Notes: generated by a model from the sequence alone, not told the origin. DNA of 64,000 nt from Salibacterium qingdaonense (GCF_900114715.1 NZ_FOTY01000009.1:33360-97359); one strand, 5' to 3'; positions 18,203-27,659 are shown, numbered from the stretch's first letter. Translations and numbers: made by a program.

Positions 18203-18538
18203 TAGTCTGGAACAAAACCCGTATAAGATAGAAAAATGCCGAACGATTTAAAAAAATCGTTCGGCATTTTTCGTTGCTGAGACAAACCGCTGCGCCAAAA
18301 TACTTCGCTTTTACTCCAGAGCACAAGGGCGACATCGATTCGCCGGGGCTCATCGTGTCTTCTTTGCCGCGGGCACGGCTCAAGCCTCCTCGGAAGAAAA
18401 TCGCTTCCTGCGGGGTCCCCGAGACTCGTGCTGTTCCCGCAGGAGTCGAAGCATTTTGGCTCCGCTGCCATTAGACTGTTGAGCAACGATGCAAGACATT
18501 CGTGTTGTCCTCCGCCTATTTTACTTTTGTCCCAGACT
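18203..18538. repeat. Composite intergenic element, short copy
   Basis: It starts with AGTCTGGAACAAAAC (18203-18217) and ends with ACTTTTGTCCCAGACT (18523-18538), which are inverted with respect to each other. Inside, in order: a hairpin ATGCCGAACGATT / AATCGTTCGGCAT (18237-18270), a stretch around TACTCCAGAGCACAAGGGCG shared with the elements at 30.9 and 60.9 kb, a G/C-rich block around CTTCCTGCGGGG, and AGGAGTCGAAGCAT followed by GACATTCGTGTTGTC, shared with the 31.8 kb copy. It lacks the 53-bp array found in the other two copies. Confidence 0.75.
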
Positions 18539-18556
18539 CGCTGCAGTCTCGTTTTT

Positions 18557-20254
18557 CTAGAATAAATTTTCGTCAGTGACGGCGCCTTTTGCGCTGGAGG
18601 AGACGAGTTTGGAGTATTTGGCAAGTGCACCGGTTTTGTAGCGCGGTTCAAATGGTGCGCGGTGGCGGGCACGTTCTTCGAGCTGCTCGTCCGTTACATC
18701 AAAGTTGATCTCCTGCGTGTCACTGTCGATGGTGATCGTATCTCCGTTTTGCAGCAGGGAGATCGGTCCGCCGGCGGCTGCCTCCGGCGCAAGGTGGCCG
18801 ATCACAAAGCCGTGGGATCCGCCGGAGAAGCGGCCGTCGGTAATAAGAGCGACTCTTCCGCCAAGCCCGCGGCCGACAATCATGGACGTGATGGAAAGCA
18901 TTTCCGGCATCCCCGGTCCACCTTTCGGACCGACATTGCGGATCACAAGCACGTCGCCTTCCACAATTTCACCGGCTTCGATGGCTTTTGTTGTTTCGGC
19001 TTCACTGTCGTACACTTTGGCCGGTCCTTCGAAACGGCTGATTTTCTGGCCTGACATTTTCGCTACCGCGCCCTCGGGAGCAAGGTTTCCTTTCAGCACG
19101 ACGAGAGGCCCCTGCTGTTTGATCGGATCATGCAGCGGTTTGATGACGTCCTGGCCTTCTTTCAGGTCTGGTGCATCTTCGAGGTTTTCCGCGAGCGTTT
19201 TGCCGGTAACGGTGAGGCAGTCTCCGTGAAGCAGTCCTTCCTGATGAAGCATTTTCAGCACGGCCGGTACACCGCCTGCTTCATACAGATCCTGCATGAC
19301 ATACTGTCCGCTTGGTTTTAGGTCCGCGATATGCGGCACGTTTTTGCGGATGCGTTCGAAATCGTCGTACGTCAGGTCGACATCAGCGGAGCGGGCAATC
19401 GCGATAAGGTGCAGAAACGCGTTGGTGGAACCGCCGAGTGCCATCACAACGGTGATCGCATTTTCAAACGCTTCTTTGGTCATGATATCACGTGGATAAA
19501 TTTCTTTTTCGAGAAGGTCGGTGATCATGGCACCGGCCTGGCGGCATTCTTCTTTCTTATAATCATAAATGGCAGGTGTAGACGAAGAGCCGGGGATACT
19601 CATGCCGAGAGCTTCCACCGCCGCTGCCATTGTGTTGGCAGTGTACATGCCGCCGCAGGCTCCGGCGCCGGGACAGGCGTTACACTCCACCCGGTGAAGC
19701 TGCTTTTCATCAATGGTTCCCTGCTGATACTGCCCGACGGCTTCAAAGGAAGAGACAAGGTCGATGTCTTTGCCGTCGAGTTTGCCGGGCTGGATGGTTC
19801 CTCCGTATACATAAACGGAAGGAAGGTTCATCCGGCCGATGGAAATCAGGCAGCCCGGTGTGGTTTTATCGCAGGCACCAATGGCTACAAATCCGTCCAG
19901 ACGTTCCGCGCCGGTGACGGCTTCGATGGAATCCGCGATAATGTCCCGGCTCGGCAGGGAATAATTCATGCCATCGTGTCCCATCGAGATACCATCGGAA
20001 ACAGAAATCGTATTAAAGATCATCGGGGCAGCGCCGCTGTCGGATGCTCCTGTCTTTGCCGACCGCGCCAGCTCGTCAATATGTATATTACATGGCGTTA
20101 CTTCTGTCCATGTGCTGGCTACGCCGACCATCGGTTTCTGAAAATCTTCATCTTCAAAACCTACGGCGCGGAGCATAGCACGGTTCGGAGCCCTGTTGGG
20201 ATCGTCACTGATTACTTTACTGCGGATGCGCAGGTCTTTGTTTTCTTCCGTCAT
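18557..20254 (-). CDS. ilvD: Dihydroxy-acid dehydratase
   Basis: A 565-residue IlvD/Edd-family Fe-S enzyme that dehydrates dihydroxy acids to the 2-keto acids of valine and isoleucine. Cys55, Cys128 ([10 protein letters not shown]) and Cys200 ([10 protein letters not shown]) are the expected cluster ligands. The C-terminal GRFSGGSHG motif is intact. Length is typical (B. subtilis 558). It stands alone without other ilv or leu genes. ATG 20254 has GGGAGGG about 8 bases upstream. The 3' end directly abuts the composite repeat. Confidence 0.95.
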   Translation of the reverse strand: MTEENKDLRIRSKVISDDPNRAPNRAMLRAVGFEDEDFQKPMVGVASTWTEVTPCNIHIDELARSAKTGASDSGAAPMIFNTISVSDGISMGHDGMNYSLPSRDIIADSIEAVTGAERLDGFVAIGACDKTTPGCLISIGRMNLPSVYVYGGTIQPGKLDGKDIDLVSSFEAVGQYQQGTIDEKQLHRVECNACPGAGACGGMYTANTMAAAVEALGMSIPGSSSTPAIYDYKKEECRQAGAMITDLLEKEIYPRDIMTKEAFENAITVVMALGGSTNAFLHLIAIARSADVDLTYDDFERIRKNVPHIADLKPSGQYVMQDLYEAGGVPAVLKMLHQEGLLHGDCLTVTGKTLAENLEDAPDLKEGQDVIKPLHDPIKQQGPLVVLKGNLAPEGAVAKMSGQKISRFEGPAKVYDSEAETTKAIEAGEIVEGDVLVIRNVGPKGGPGMPEMLSITSMIVGRGLGGRVALITDGRFSGGSHGFVIGHLAPEAAAGGPISLLQNGDTITIDSDTQEINFDVTDEQLEERARHRAPFEPRYKTGALAKYSKLVSSSAKGAVTDENLF

Positions 20255-20295
20255 TCATTAACCCTCCCAAGTGATGTTCTATCCTATATAGGTAG

Positions 20296-20362
20296 ATAAG
20301 GTTTGTGTATTTTGTGAAAGAAACCTTATTCTCATAATACTAGGACTCGGACTGACTATCAA
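20296..20362 (-). promoter_or_regulatory. ilvD promoter with downstream inverted repeat
   Basis: Minus strand: TTGATA (20362-20357), 17-base spacer, TATTAT (20339-20334). Just after the predicted start is a 9-bp inverted repeat ATAAGGTTT (20296-20304) / AAACCTTAT (20321-20329), suitable as an operator or a leader hairpin. I found no T-box leader. Confidence 0.55.
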
Positions 20363-20511
20363 TTGTATCTTATGACAATGTCAAAAAATTTCTCCTATTT
20401 GTCGTTCTGGCCATCCTGCTGCTTGTTACGACATGTGATGCCATAAAGATTGTATGTTACTGTAGGATGAAATGGTAAATAAACGATGGAACTAAAGGCG
20501 GCTGATGGCAC

Positions 20512-20811
20512 ATGATGTACGGTAGAAAATGGAACGTCATTATTATCGTTTTGGCGGTGGTTGGACTTTTCGCACTCGTGGGAGACAACGTGGGGATGGT
20601 GGTATCCATTCTTACTGCGATATTTCTCTTCTATACAGGAGCCAGGCTGCTGCGACGAGCAGGATCGGGAATTTCTGTTGCGTCCGGGCTTATATTATTT
20701 GTTATCGGTGCGCTTGTGCTTGCCGGATCGATTTCGTTCTGGGCAGGTATTGTGGTGCTGGCGGCCGCAATGGGGATGCTTTGGAAGCAGCGCAGGGACA
20801 GTGCAGCGTGA
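20512..20811 (+). CDS. Small membrane protein, about three helices
   Basis: A 99-residue hydrophobic protein with three membrane segments (about 7-40, 54-72 and 76-90), a double-arginine loop near residue 47 and a basic C-terminus. It resembles the short LiaI/YvqF N-terminal-type membrane domains in composition, but I cannot assign a family. AAAGGCGG lies 10 bases before ATG 20512; ATG 20515 is also possible. No partner gene suggests a role. Confidence 0.6.
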   Translation: MMYGRKWNVIIIVLAVVGLFALVGDNVGMVVSILTAIFLFYTGARLLRRAGSGISVASGLILFVIGALVLAGSISFWAGIVVLAAAMGMLWKQRRDSAA

Positions 20812-20904
20812 AACCCCTGAATCAGCAGACCGGCACATTGTTCTGCATAGAAAAGAGTCCTCTGCATAGAATGGATGGAAATCATCCTGGCGGGAGGACT
20901 TCTA

Positions 20905-21126
20905 TTGCATATCCCTGTCGTGAGGGCCTTTATTATGCTGGTAGTATGTGTTGTGCTCTTCTTTACAGCCCCTGTGTTTTATGAAGAAGCAAAGGGATAC
21001 CCTCTGCAGGTGATTGGTTTTACCGGCATGGTGTTTTCCCTGTCTTATGGAGTGCTTCTCTGCCGCGAGCCGACCTGGTCAAAGCAGCAGAAAGAAAAGA
21101 AGGATCAGCTGCACGGAAGCGGCTGA
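20905..21126 (+). CDS. Small two-helix membrane protein
   Basis: A 73-residue protein if read from TTG 20905, which has GGGAGG 7 bases upstream. An ATG at 20875 in the same frame lacks a ribosome site. Two hydrophobic helices are followed by a basic tail (KQQKEKKDQLHGSG). The terminator at 21100-21137 overlaps the last codons. I do not recognise a family. Confidence 0.5.
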   Translation: MHIPVVRAFIMLVVCVVLFFTAPVFYEEAKGYPLQVIGFTGMVFSLSYGVLLCREPTWSKQQKEKKDQLHGSG

Positions 21127-21137
21127 TCCTTCTTTTA
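21100..21137 (+). terminator. Terminator overlapping a gene end
   Basis: AAGGATCAGC (21100-21109) pairs with GCTGATCCTT (21122-21131), followed by CTTTT. The left arm is inside the coding sequence and the stop codon lies in the right arm. Confidence 0.75.
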
Positions 21138-21149
21138 GTATGCCCGGCA

Positions 21150-22094
21150 TTAATTTCGTTTGATGCGGTGGGACACGTTTTGGAGACGGTCTTTGATCGG
21201 TTTAATCGGTTCGGTGTTCTCCCGGTTTGCTAGAAACTCCGGACGCGGCGGCTGCCCCGAAAACGGATCCTGCAGTTTGTTTTCCACCGAATTGAATACG
21301 AAAAACACGTTGCTGCGCGGATACGGTGAAATGTTGCCGGCGGATCCGTGCATCGTGTTGCAGTCAAAGAACAGGACGGAGCCCGCCGGCCCTGTAGCGC
21401 GGTCGATGCGGCCGTCCGCACGATCAACCAGACGTGTCATACTGTCATTATCCGGCACACCGGTTTCCTGTTTTTTTAACGAACTCTTATAGTTCTGTTC
21501 CGGCGTGGCTCCCGGGCATGATACAAACCATTTCTGCGATCCCGGCACGAGCATGAGGGGACCGTTGAATTCATAGTTGTCCGTAAGTACAATCGAGCAG
21601 CTTACTGCGCGCATATCCGGCATGCCGTCTTCCTGATGCCACGTCTCAAAGTCCGAATGCCAGTAGAACTCCTTACCTTTAAAGCCTGGCTTAAAATTTA
21701 TCCGGGACTGTGTGATGTAGACCTGACTTCCAAGAAGCTGCTGTGCGACCTTTACGATGCGTTCATTTTTGGCAAGAGCCTGAAAGAAACCGCTGTCTTT
21801 GTGGATTTCAAAAACAGACCGTATTTCATTGCTTCCAGGTTCTTTAATCACATCGTCGGCACTGCGGTTCTGATTGTACTCCATCGTCCGCTGCAGTTCA
21901 CTTTTCATGATGGATACTTCATCATCATTGAACAATTTCTCAAACAGTAAATAGCCGTTCTCCCCAAAAGCATTCATCTCTTTTTCGCTGAGAGGACCAT
22001 CTGAGAATGCAGGATTACGGTGAACTACAGGATCTTTCCGTTCCATCACCTGAGCCTGCTGCCCGTTTCTGGAAGGATATTTATCGACTGCCAT
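21150..22094 (-). CDS. ectD: Ectoine hydroxylase
   Basis: A 314-residue Fe(II)/2-oxoglutarate dioxygenase that converts ectoine to 5-hydroxyectoine, a compatible solute. The EctD signature FYWHSDFETWH contains iron ligands His146 and Asp148, with the third ligand His249 in NTMHGSAG. These are the positions known for EctD. It is not accompanied by ectABC here, so ectoine must be made from elsewhere in the genome or taken up. AAAGGAG precedes ATG 22094. A sigma-B-type promoter candidate lies 60-85 bases upstream. This is the strongest indicator of a halotolerant host. Confidence 0.96.
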   Translation of the reverse strand: MAVDKYPSRNGQQAQVMERKDPVVHRNPAFSDGPLSEKEMNAFGENGYLLFEKLFNDDEVSIMKSELQRTMEYNQNRSADDVIKEPGSNEIRSVFEIHKDSGFFQALAKNERIVKVAQQLLGSQVYITQSRINFKPGFKGKEFYWHSDFETWHQEDGMPDMRAVSCSIVLTDNYEFNGPLMLVPGSQKWFVSCPGATPEQNYKSSLKKQETGVPDNDSMTRLVDRADGRIDRATGPAGSVLFFDCNTMHGSAGNISPYPRSNVFFVFNSVENKLQDPFSGQPPRPEFLANRENTEPIKPIKDRLQNVSHRIKRN

Positions 22095-22152
22095 TACACC
22101 ATCACTCCTTTTCCTATTATTCTGTTAATGAAATGGCGGGTCCGTCACACTC

Positions 22153-22178
22153 TTACCCGTATATATTATGAAATAAAC
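22153..22178 (-). promoter_or_regulatory. Sigma-B-like promoter for ectD
   Basis: Minus strand GTTTAT (22178-22173), 14-base spacer, GGGTAA (22158-22153). Each box differs by one base from the B. subtilis sigma-B consensus GTTTAA / GGGTAT, which has a 12-14 base spacer. A weaker sigma-A reading (TTTACA with an AT-rich -10) overlaps it. Confidence 0.5.
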
Positions 22179-22274
22179 ACAATTGTAAAACTTTTAAATA
22201 TATCACGATGAAAGATGCTGTGTAAAATGCAAAGTATCCGATGTAGAACATTTTTTATTCTGCTTGATTGTAAC

Positions 22275-22307
22275 TAAAAAAACGCCGCCCTGTAACATCA
22301 GGCGGCG
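22275..22307 (-). terminator. Terminator of the coat-protein pair
   Basis: GCCGCC / GGCGGC stem with a 10-11 base loop; on the minus strand it is followed by eight T. Confidence 0.88.
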
Positions 22308-22319
22308 CGGACTGTTGAA

Positions 22320-22655
22320 TTAATTGATGGTTCCCTGAGCGGGAAGTTGGTTAGTGTACCCGTTGAACTGCTGGTAGGACTGGCTGAGTGTGTTCGTTTC
22401 GGCTGCGTCGAAACTGTACCATCCTTTTTTGAACATCATGTTAAACAGGGAGCGCTGCAGATTCTGGGTTTCGCTTGAAATCATCGCGATATCGTCGTAA
22501 AGATCTTCATGGCTCGCTTCATTCATGGCGTAGCTGTAGGAAGATGTCATGTATTTTTCGGTCGACAGCATATCGTTTAAAAAATCACGGTCATTCATTT
22601 CCGGCGTCTTGGGAATTTGGGTCTGAGGGTTCTGAATTTTTGAAGACGATGCCAT
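22320..22655 (-). CDS. CotF-family spore coat protein
   Basis: A 111-residue Coat_F-domain protein: LNDMLSTEKYMTSSYSYA begins the ferritin-like helical pair typical of CotF and its paralogues. The N-terminus is Gln/Pro rich and low-complexity. ATG 22655 has AAAGGAGG 6 bases upstream, so the frame's extra eight codons are not used. It lies 13 bases after a second coat gene. Expression in the mother cell late in sporulation is expected from the family. Confidence 0.82.
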   Translation of the reverse strand: MASSSKIQNPQTQIPKTPEMNDRDFLNDMLSTEKYMTSSYSYAMNEASHEDLYDDIAMISSETQNLQRSLFNMMFKKGWYSFDAAETNTLSQSYQQFNGYTNQLPAQGTIN

Positions 22656-22668
22656 AGGAATCCTCCTT

Positions 22669-22938
22669 TTAATTAGCACCCGGACCGGGTTGCGCGGCGG
22701 GCTGCAGATGGGTAAGAAGCTGCTGGTAATGTCTTTCGTGCATTTGGGCTGTTTTTTCGAGCTCTTTTTTAACTTCCATGTCCATGCATTGTTTGGCGAA
22801 AAAAGCCGCTTTTTTCGCAGCAGTCAAATTCCAGCTCAGCATATCACTTAGATACAGATGGTCTTTCACCGTTACGGTCTGCGGCGGCTGGGGCATTACA
22901 TTTTCCGGGGAAGAACCGGGCTGCTGTTGTGGACTCAT
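22669..22938 (-). CDS. CotF-like spore coat protein, shorter paralogue
   Basis: An 89-residue protein with a single Coat_F-like helical unit (LSDMLSWNLTAAKKAAFFA) between Gln/Pro-rich ends. ATG 22938 follows AAGGAAGG by 5 bases. The stop codon lies inside the ribosome-site region of the next coat gene, implying co-translation. Paired short and long CotF-like genes are common in Bacillaceae. Confidence 0.72.
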   Translation of the reverse strand: MSPQQQPGSSPENVMPQPPQTVTVKDHLYLSDMLSWNLTAAKKAAFFAKQCMDMEVKKELEKTAQMHERHYQQLLTHLQPAAQPGPGAN

Positions 22939-23096
22939 TTTATCCTTCCTTTCGGTGTTATCGTTTCGCGGGTAGTATCTGCAGGAGGACGGAAAGATAT
23001 GTGAAAAACAAACCAAACATGTCTTCTGGTTAGAGATGCAGCGGAATTTACGGTATACTGTACAGAGAATCTCCAAACAGAAAGGAGGCGGAAAGA

Positions 23097-23456
23097 ATGG
23101 CGCTGACTTATTATGGCTATCCGCCCTGCGGTACCTGCCGGAAAGCTAAAAACTGGCTTGATGAAAACAATGTGTCCTACGAGGAATATCATATTGTGAA
23201 CGAACCGCCAAGCCGGGAGCAATTGCAGAACCTTTATGAGAAAAGCGGTCTTCCGCTTAAAAAATTTTTTAATACGAGTGGAAAAAAGTATCGTGAGCTT
23301 GGCATAAAAGATAAAATGAAGACAGCAGACGAGGATGAACTGCTGGATTTGCTTGCTTCCGACGGCATGCTGATGAAACGGCCGATCCTGACAGATGGGA
23401 GTAACGTGACGGTCGGGTTTAGCGAAAAGGAATTTGAGGAAGTGTGGAAGCAGTAG
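23097..23456 (+). CDS. yusI: ArsC/Spx-family thioredoxin-fold protein, YusI-like
   Basis: A 119-residue ArsC/Spx-family protein with the redox motif CGTC (Cys11, Cys14) after the first strand. The conserved Arg-Pro (KRPI) near residue 94 closes the fold. B. subtilis has yusI directly before gcvH, as here. It is probably not an arsenate reductase; its function is unknown. AAAGGAGG lies 10 bases before the ATG, and the gcvH start is 26 bases beyond the stop. Confidence 0.85.
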   Translation: MALTYYGYPPCGTCRKAKNWLDENNVSYEEYHIVNEPPSREQLQNLYEKSGLPLKKFFNTSGKKYRELGIKDKMKTADEDELLDLLASDGMLMKRPILTDGSNVTVGFSEKEFEEVWKQ

Positions 23457-23482
23457 GTATTGATAATAAGGAGGTTTAACGT

Positions 23483-23866
23483 ATGAGCGTCCCAAAAGAA
23501 TTGAAGTACTCCCAGGAGCATGAATGGGTGAAGGTGGAAGACGGAAAAGTCCGTGTCGGCATTACGGATTTTGCGCAGTCCGAACTCGGTGATATTGTGT
23601 TTGCCGAACTGCCGGAAATAGGCAGTGAAGTGAAAACGGACGAGCCGTTTGGCAGTGTCGAATCGGTCAAAACTGTATCCGAGCTGTATGCGCCGATTAC
23701 AGGGAAAGTCGTGGAAATTAACGACGAACTTGAAGATTCGCCGGAATTTGTAAACGAATCCCCGTATGAAAAAGCTTGGATGATTGTCGTAGAACCTGCT
23801 GACACGGCTGAAATCGATAAGCTCATGACAGCAGAGCAGTACGAAGAAATGATCGGAGACGATTAA
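23483..23866 (+). CDS. gcvH: Glycine cleavage H protein
   Basis: A 127-residue lipoyl carrier. The lipoylated lysine is Lys63 in ESVKTVSE. Length and sequence are canonical. In Bacillus, GcvH is also the first acceptor in lipoyl relay to the 2-oxoacid dehydrogenases, which links it to the lipA gene at 48 kb. The P and T proteins are not nearby. It ends at a strong terminator. Confidence 0.96.
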   Translation: MSVPKELKYSQEHEWVKVEDGKVRVGITDFAQSELGDIVFAELPEIGSEVKTDEPFGSVESVKTVSELYAPITGKVVEINDELEDSPEFVNESPYEKAWMIVVEPADTAEIDKLMTAEQYEEMIGDD

Positions 23867-23872
23867 TACATA

Positions 23873-23904
23873 AGTCCCGCTCTTGAAGAGAGCGGGGCTT
23901 TTTT
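23873..23904 (+). terminator. Terminator after gcvH
   Basis: AGTCCCGCTCT pairs with AGAGCGGGGCT around a short GAAG loop, then seven T. Confidence 0.92.
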
Positions 23905-24029
23905 TACTTTAACTTTCAAATTTTCTCAAATAGAACGGTACGGTCTTTTTAGATCGGTGTTTCTTCCCTGGTCTTTCTTTCCCTTTTATTTTAAGACTGT
24001 CCTGCTTCTCGATACAAAGGAATAAAATC

Positions 24030-24048
24030 GGTATAGTAATACTACCGT
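24030..24048 (+). promoter_or_regulatory. Operator-like palindrome before the ABC exporter
   Basis: CGGTA-N9-TACCG, enclosing TATAGT, a possible -10. It lies about 20 bases before the GTG start of the exporter. No regulator gene is adjacent. Confidence 0.3.
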
Positions 24049-24067
24049 TTTCCAAAGGAGGAAAGAT

Positions 24068-25816
24068 GTGAATACATTCAAACGCCTGAGACATTTTTAC
24101 CTGCCGGACCGGAAACTCTTCTTTGCATCGATTGTTTTCCTGATCATGATGACTAGTTTGACGATGGCTTACCCTATTGTCCTTCAATACGCTATTGATG
24201 AAGTGGTTATTGCTTCCAACGCGTCCCTTCTTCCGTATTTAGCTGTCGGTTTTGTGCTTTTGACTGTTTTGAAAGCGATTGCTACATACCTGCATCAATA
24301 CTGCGGCGACATGTTTGGAATCCGATCGGTTTACAGGCTCCGTCAGTCACTGTATGAAAAGCTGCAGTACCTGCCATTCAGATTTTATGATAATGCAAAG
24401 ACAGGGGATTTGATGTCGAGGTTGACTGCTGACGTGGAAGCGTTTCGTTTCTTTCTATCTTTTGGATTTGCCCAGGTGATGAATCTTTTTCTGATTGTTG
24501 TACTGAGCTTTACGGTGATGATGGTGTACAGTTACCAGCTGGCCCTGGTTTCCTTGATCTCGATGCCCTTTCTTGCTGTCGTTGTGTATCGGTTTGACAA
24601 AAAAGTTCATCCGGGATTTAAGAGAATACGAGAATCATTTGCCGATATGACGACGAAAGTACAGGAGAATGTAAGTGGGATGAGTACCGTAAAGTCGTTG
24701 TCTCAGGAAGGTATGGAAAAGGATCGTTTCAGCCGCCGGAATGATGATTATAAAGAAAAGTCATTGTATAACGCTGGACTCTGGGCTGTATTTTTTCCTG
24801 TGATGGAACTTATAGGGAATATTTGTGTCGTTCTTCTGCTGGGCTTTGGTGGATATCTGGTCATGACCGGACAGCTTCAGATCGGCCAGCTGGCCGCTTC
24901 CTTCAGTCTGATGTGGTATATTGTCAGCCCTCTAATGAACCTGGGATTCATTATTAATACATTTTCCCAATCGAAGGCGGCCGGGGAGCGTCTCCTTGAG
25001 GTGCTGGATGAAGAAGAAACGGATATCCGGAAGGGAGAACTTTTTCTGGATCGTTTGAAGGGGGATGTTGAATTTGAACATGTTTCTCATATATATCAAG
25101 GAGAAGCATCAAATGCTCTCCAGGATATTTCATTCCATGCTCCTCCAGGCAGTACAATCGGACTTATCGGAGCCGCCGGATCGGGGAAAACGACAATTAC
25201 TCAATTAACGGCTGGTTTTTATCACGCTGCAGAAGGAGATATATTTCTGGATGGTCAGCCGATTTCCCGGTACAGTCTTGCCGACCTGCGCAGTAACATA
25301 GGATTTGTCCTTCAGGAATCGTTTTTATTTTCGTCGACGATCCGGGATAATATAGCCTACGGCAGGCCGGATGCTTCCATGGATGATGTTGTGGAAGCTG
25401 CAAAGCGTGCCCAGGCTCATACGTTTATTATGGATTTGGAGCATGGATACGAGACCGTCCTGGGAGAACGCGGGATGGGATTGTCGGGTGGCCAGAAGCA
25501 GCGGCTGGCTATTGCCAGAGCCATCGTCATGGATCCAGCTGTTCTGGTGCTTGATGACGCAACAAGTGCGGTGGATATGGAAACCGAACAGCGGATTCAG
25601 GCTGCTTTTGGGGAAGTGATGAAGGGCAGAACGACCTTTATCATCGCACATCGCATATCTTCTTTAAAGCATGCAGATCAGATTCTTGTACTGGAAAAAG
25701 GAAGTATTGTGGAACAAGGCACACACGAAGAACTTCTGGATCATGCATCCATGTACCGCAGAATTCATGATATACAATTCCGGGACCAGTATCAGGTGAT
25801 GCAGCGTCAGGGGTAA
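24068..25816 (+). CDS. ABC exporter half-transporter, degenerate-site subunit (YfiB-like)
   Basis: A 582-residue half-transporter: six membrane helices (about 1-310) then an ATPase domain. Walker A is GAAGSGKTT near 367, and the signature LSGGQKQR is canonical. The catalytic glutamate after Walker B is replaced by Asp497 (LVLDDATSA). This is the hallmark of the degenerate-site subunit of heterodimeric multidrug exporters such as YfiB/YfiC or BmrC/BmrD. GTG 24068 follows AAAGGAGG by 6 bases. Its partner follows after 16 bases. Substrate unknown; drugs or lipids are typical. Confidence 0.88.
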   Translation: MNTFKRLRHFYLPDRKLFFASIVFLIMMTSLTMAYPIVLQYAIDEVVIASNASLLPYLAVGFVLLTVLKAIATYLHQYCGDMFGIRSVYRLRQSLYEKLQYLPFRFYDNAKTGDLMSRLTADVEAFRFFLSFGFAQVMNLFLIVVLSFTVMMVYSYQLALVSLISMPFLAVVVYRFDKKVHPGFKRIRESFADMTTKVQENVSGMSTVKSLSQEGMEKDRFSRRNDDYKEKSLYNAGLWAVFFPVMELIGNICVVLLLGFGGYLVMTGQLQIGQLAASFSLMWYIVSPLMNLGFIINTFSQSKAAGERLLEVLDEEETDIRKGELFLDRLKGDVEFEHVSHIYQGEASNALQDISFHAPPGSTIGLIGAAGSGKTTITQLTAGFYHAAEGDIFLDGQPISRYSLADLRSNIGFVLQESFLFSSTIRDNIAYGRPDASMDDVVEAAKRAQAHTFIMDLEHGYETVLGERGMGLSGGQKQRLAIARAIVMDPAVLVLDDATSAVDMETEQRIQAAFGEVMKGRTTFIIAHRISSLKHADQILVLEKGSIVEQGTHEELLDHASMYRRIHDIQFRDQYQVMQRQG

Positions 25817-25832
25817 GAACGGGGGGATGGAG

Positions 25833-27659
25833 ATGAAAAGAATAGAGGGATCCGGACAGGACAGAGCATCCACGGGGCGGTTTCATTACCCTCAGGACCG
25901 TGTTGTGGACAAAGCGTTTAACTGGTCTCAGTTGAAACGGCTGTTCAGCTACATGAAACCCTACGGCAGAACATTGCTTCCGCTCGCTGCGGCAGCGATG
26001 TTGATCGGAACCATTGTCCGGCTGGCTGCACCGGTTCTTATCGGTTATGCCATCGATCAAGCGATAAGTCCCGGGAATCGGGATTTGCTTCTCTGGGTTG
26101 TGGTGGTGCTAACGGGAATGTACGGCCTGCAGTGGGTTTCGAATGTTTATCGTATCCGCTGGATTAACCGTATGGGCCAATATATTATTTTTGACCTGCG
26201 CCGGGATTTGTTTAATCACATTCAGACGCTTTCCCACCGCTTTTTTGACCAGCGCTCGGCAGGATCGATTCTCGTCCGGGTGACCAATGATGTCCATTCG
26301 CTGCAGGAACTGTTCACTAATGGAGTAATTAATTTGATGATGGATATCATCATGCTGGTTGGTATTGTAAGCATTTTGTTTGTGATCAGCCCGGAATTGA
26401 CGACAGCAGTCATGATTGTGCTTCCGGTCATGTTTTACATTTCCACAAATCTGCGGCGCAGAATCCGGCGGTCCTGGCAGGTGGTCCGGCTCAGGCAGTC
26501 CACGATGAACGCTCATTTGAATGAGAGCATTCAGGGGATGCGGGTGACACAGGCGTATCATCAGGAACAGGAAAACATGCGTTATTTCGGCGATCTCAAT
26601 ATGGATACGTATGACGCGTGGGAACAGGCCACCCGTAAAAGCGCGAAATTCCGCCCTGTTGTTGAGCTTTCCAACGCTGTCGGCACCGCTGTTTTGATCT
26701 GGTACGGTATTCATTTGATAGGAAACGGTACGCTCTCCATCGGGAATTTCGTTACGTTTGCTACGTTTCTTGGTATGTTTTGGGAACCGATTTCCCGTCT
26801 CGGGCAGATTTACAATCAATTATTGATGGCAATGGCTTCATCCGAAAGGATATTTGAATATCTGGATGAATCTCCTTCTGTTCCGGAAAAAAAGGACGCT
26901 GTATCTATCGGTACAATGAAAGGAGACGTTCGTTTCGAACAGGTTTCTTTTCAGTACGACGCGGTGAAATATGCGCTGCAGGACCTGGACCTTCATATTC
27001 GTCCCGGGGAAACCTTCGCTTTTGTCGGTCATACCGGGTCGGGAAAAACGACGATAGTGAATCTCATCAGCCGCTTCTATGATCCCACCGCTGGGACAGT
27101 GTTGATCGACGGCCAAGATCTTCGTGATGTTACGCTCGACAGCCTCCGTTCGCAGGTCAGTGTTGTTCTGCAGGATACTTTTATTTTTTCAGGTACGATT
27201 ATGGATAATATCCGGTTTGGGAATCCGGAGGCAGATGACGAAGAAGTGAAAGAGGCGGCTTTCCAGGTTGGGGCTGATCGTTTTATCCGTGAATTGAGAG
27301 ATGGTTATGAGACAGAAGTGGAAGAACGCGGGAATGTTCTTTCTGTCGGAGAGCGCCAGCTGATCTCCTTTGCCAGGGCGCTGCTGGCGGACCCCCGCAT
27401 TTTAATTCTTGATGAGGCAACAGCTTCTATCGATACAGAAACCGAACAGATTATTCAGCAGGCACTGCAAAGACTGTTAAAAGACCGGACTGCAGTGATG
27501 ATTGCCCACCGTCTTTCGACAATCCGGGAAGCAGACCGGATCATGGTGCTGAAGGAGGGCAGGGTATTAGAGGAAGGCAGTCATGATGAATTGATACGGC
27601 AGCACGGAGAGTACAACCGGCTGGTCAAAGCACAGTTTCAACATTCTCATGTCGGATAA
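25833..27659 (+). CDS. ABC exporter half-transporter, catalytic-site subunit (YfiC-like)
   Basis: A 608-residue partner subunit with six helices and an ATPase domain. Walker A GHTGSGKTT is intact and the catalytic Glu528 is present (LILDEATAS), but the signature loop is LSVGERQ rather than LSGGQ. The odd signature and the partner's Asp497 fall in the same composite ATP site, so one site is degenerate and one competent. ATG 25833 is preferred over 25827, since the GGGGGG ribosome site abuts the latter. The N-terminus is soluble for about 35 residues. Confidence 0.88.
   Translation: MKRIEGSGQDRASTGRFHYPQDRVVDKAFNWSQLKRLFSYMKPYGRTLLPLAAAAMLIGTIVRLAAPVLIGYAIDQAISPGNRDLLLWVVVVLTGMYGLQWVSNVYRIRWINRMGQYIIFDLRRDLFNHIQTLSHRFFDQRSAGSILVRVTNDVHSLQELFTNGVINLMMDIIMLVGIVSILFVISPELTTAVMIVLPVMFYISTNLRRRIRRSWQVVRLRQSTMNAHLNESIQGMRVTQAYHQEQENMRYFGDLNMDTYDAWEQATRKSAKFRPVVELSNAVGTAVLIWYGIHLIGNGTLSIGNFVTFATFLGMFWEPISRLGQIYNQLLMAMASSERIFEYLDESPSVPEKKDAVSIGTMKGDVRFEQVSFQYDAVKYALQDLDLHIRPGETFAFVGHTGSGKTTIVNLISRFYDPTAGTVLIDGQDLRDVTLDSLRSQVSVVLQDTFIFSGTIMDNIRFGNPEADDEEVKEAAFQVGADRFIRELRDGYETEVEERGNVLSVGERQLISFARALLADPRILILDEATASIDTETEQIIQQALQRLLKDRTAVMIAHRLSTIREADRIMVLKEGRVLEEGSHDELIRQHGEYNRLVKAQFQHSHVG

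Noticed and set aside
19331..20299. A 322-codon plus-strand ORF
   Set aside because: Antisense to ilvD, no recognisable domain or ribosome site.
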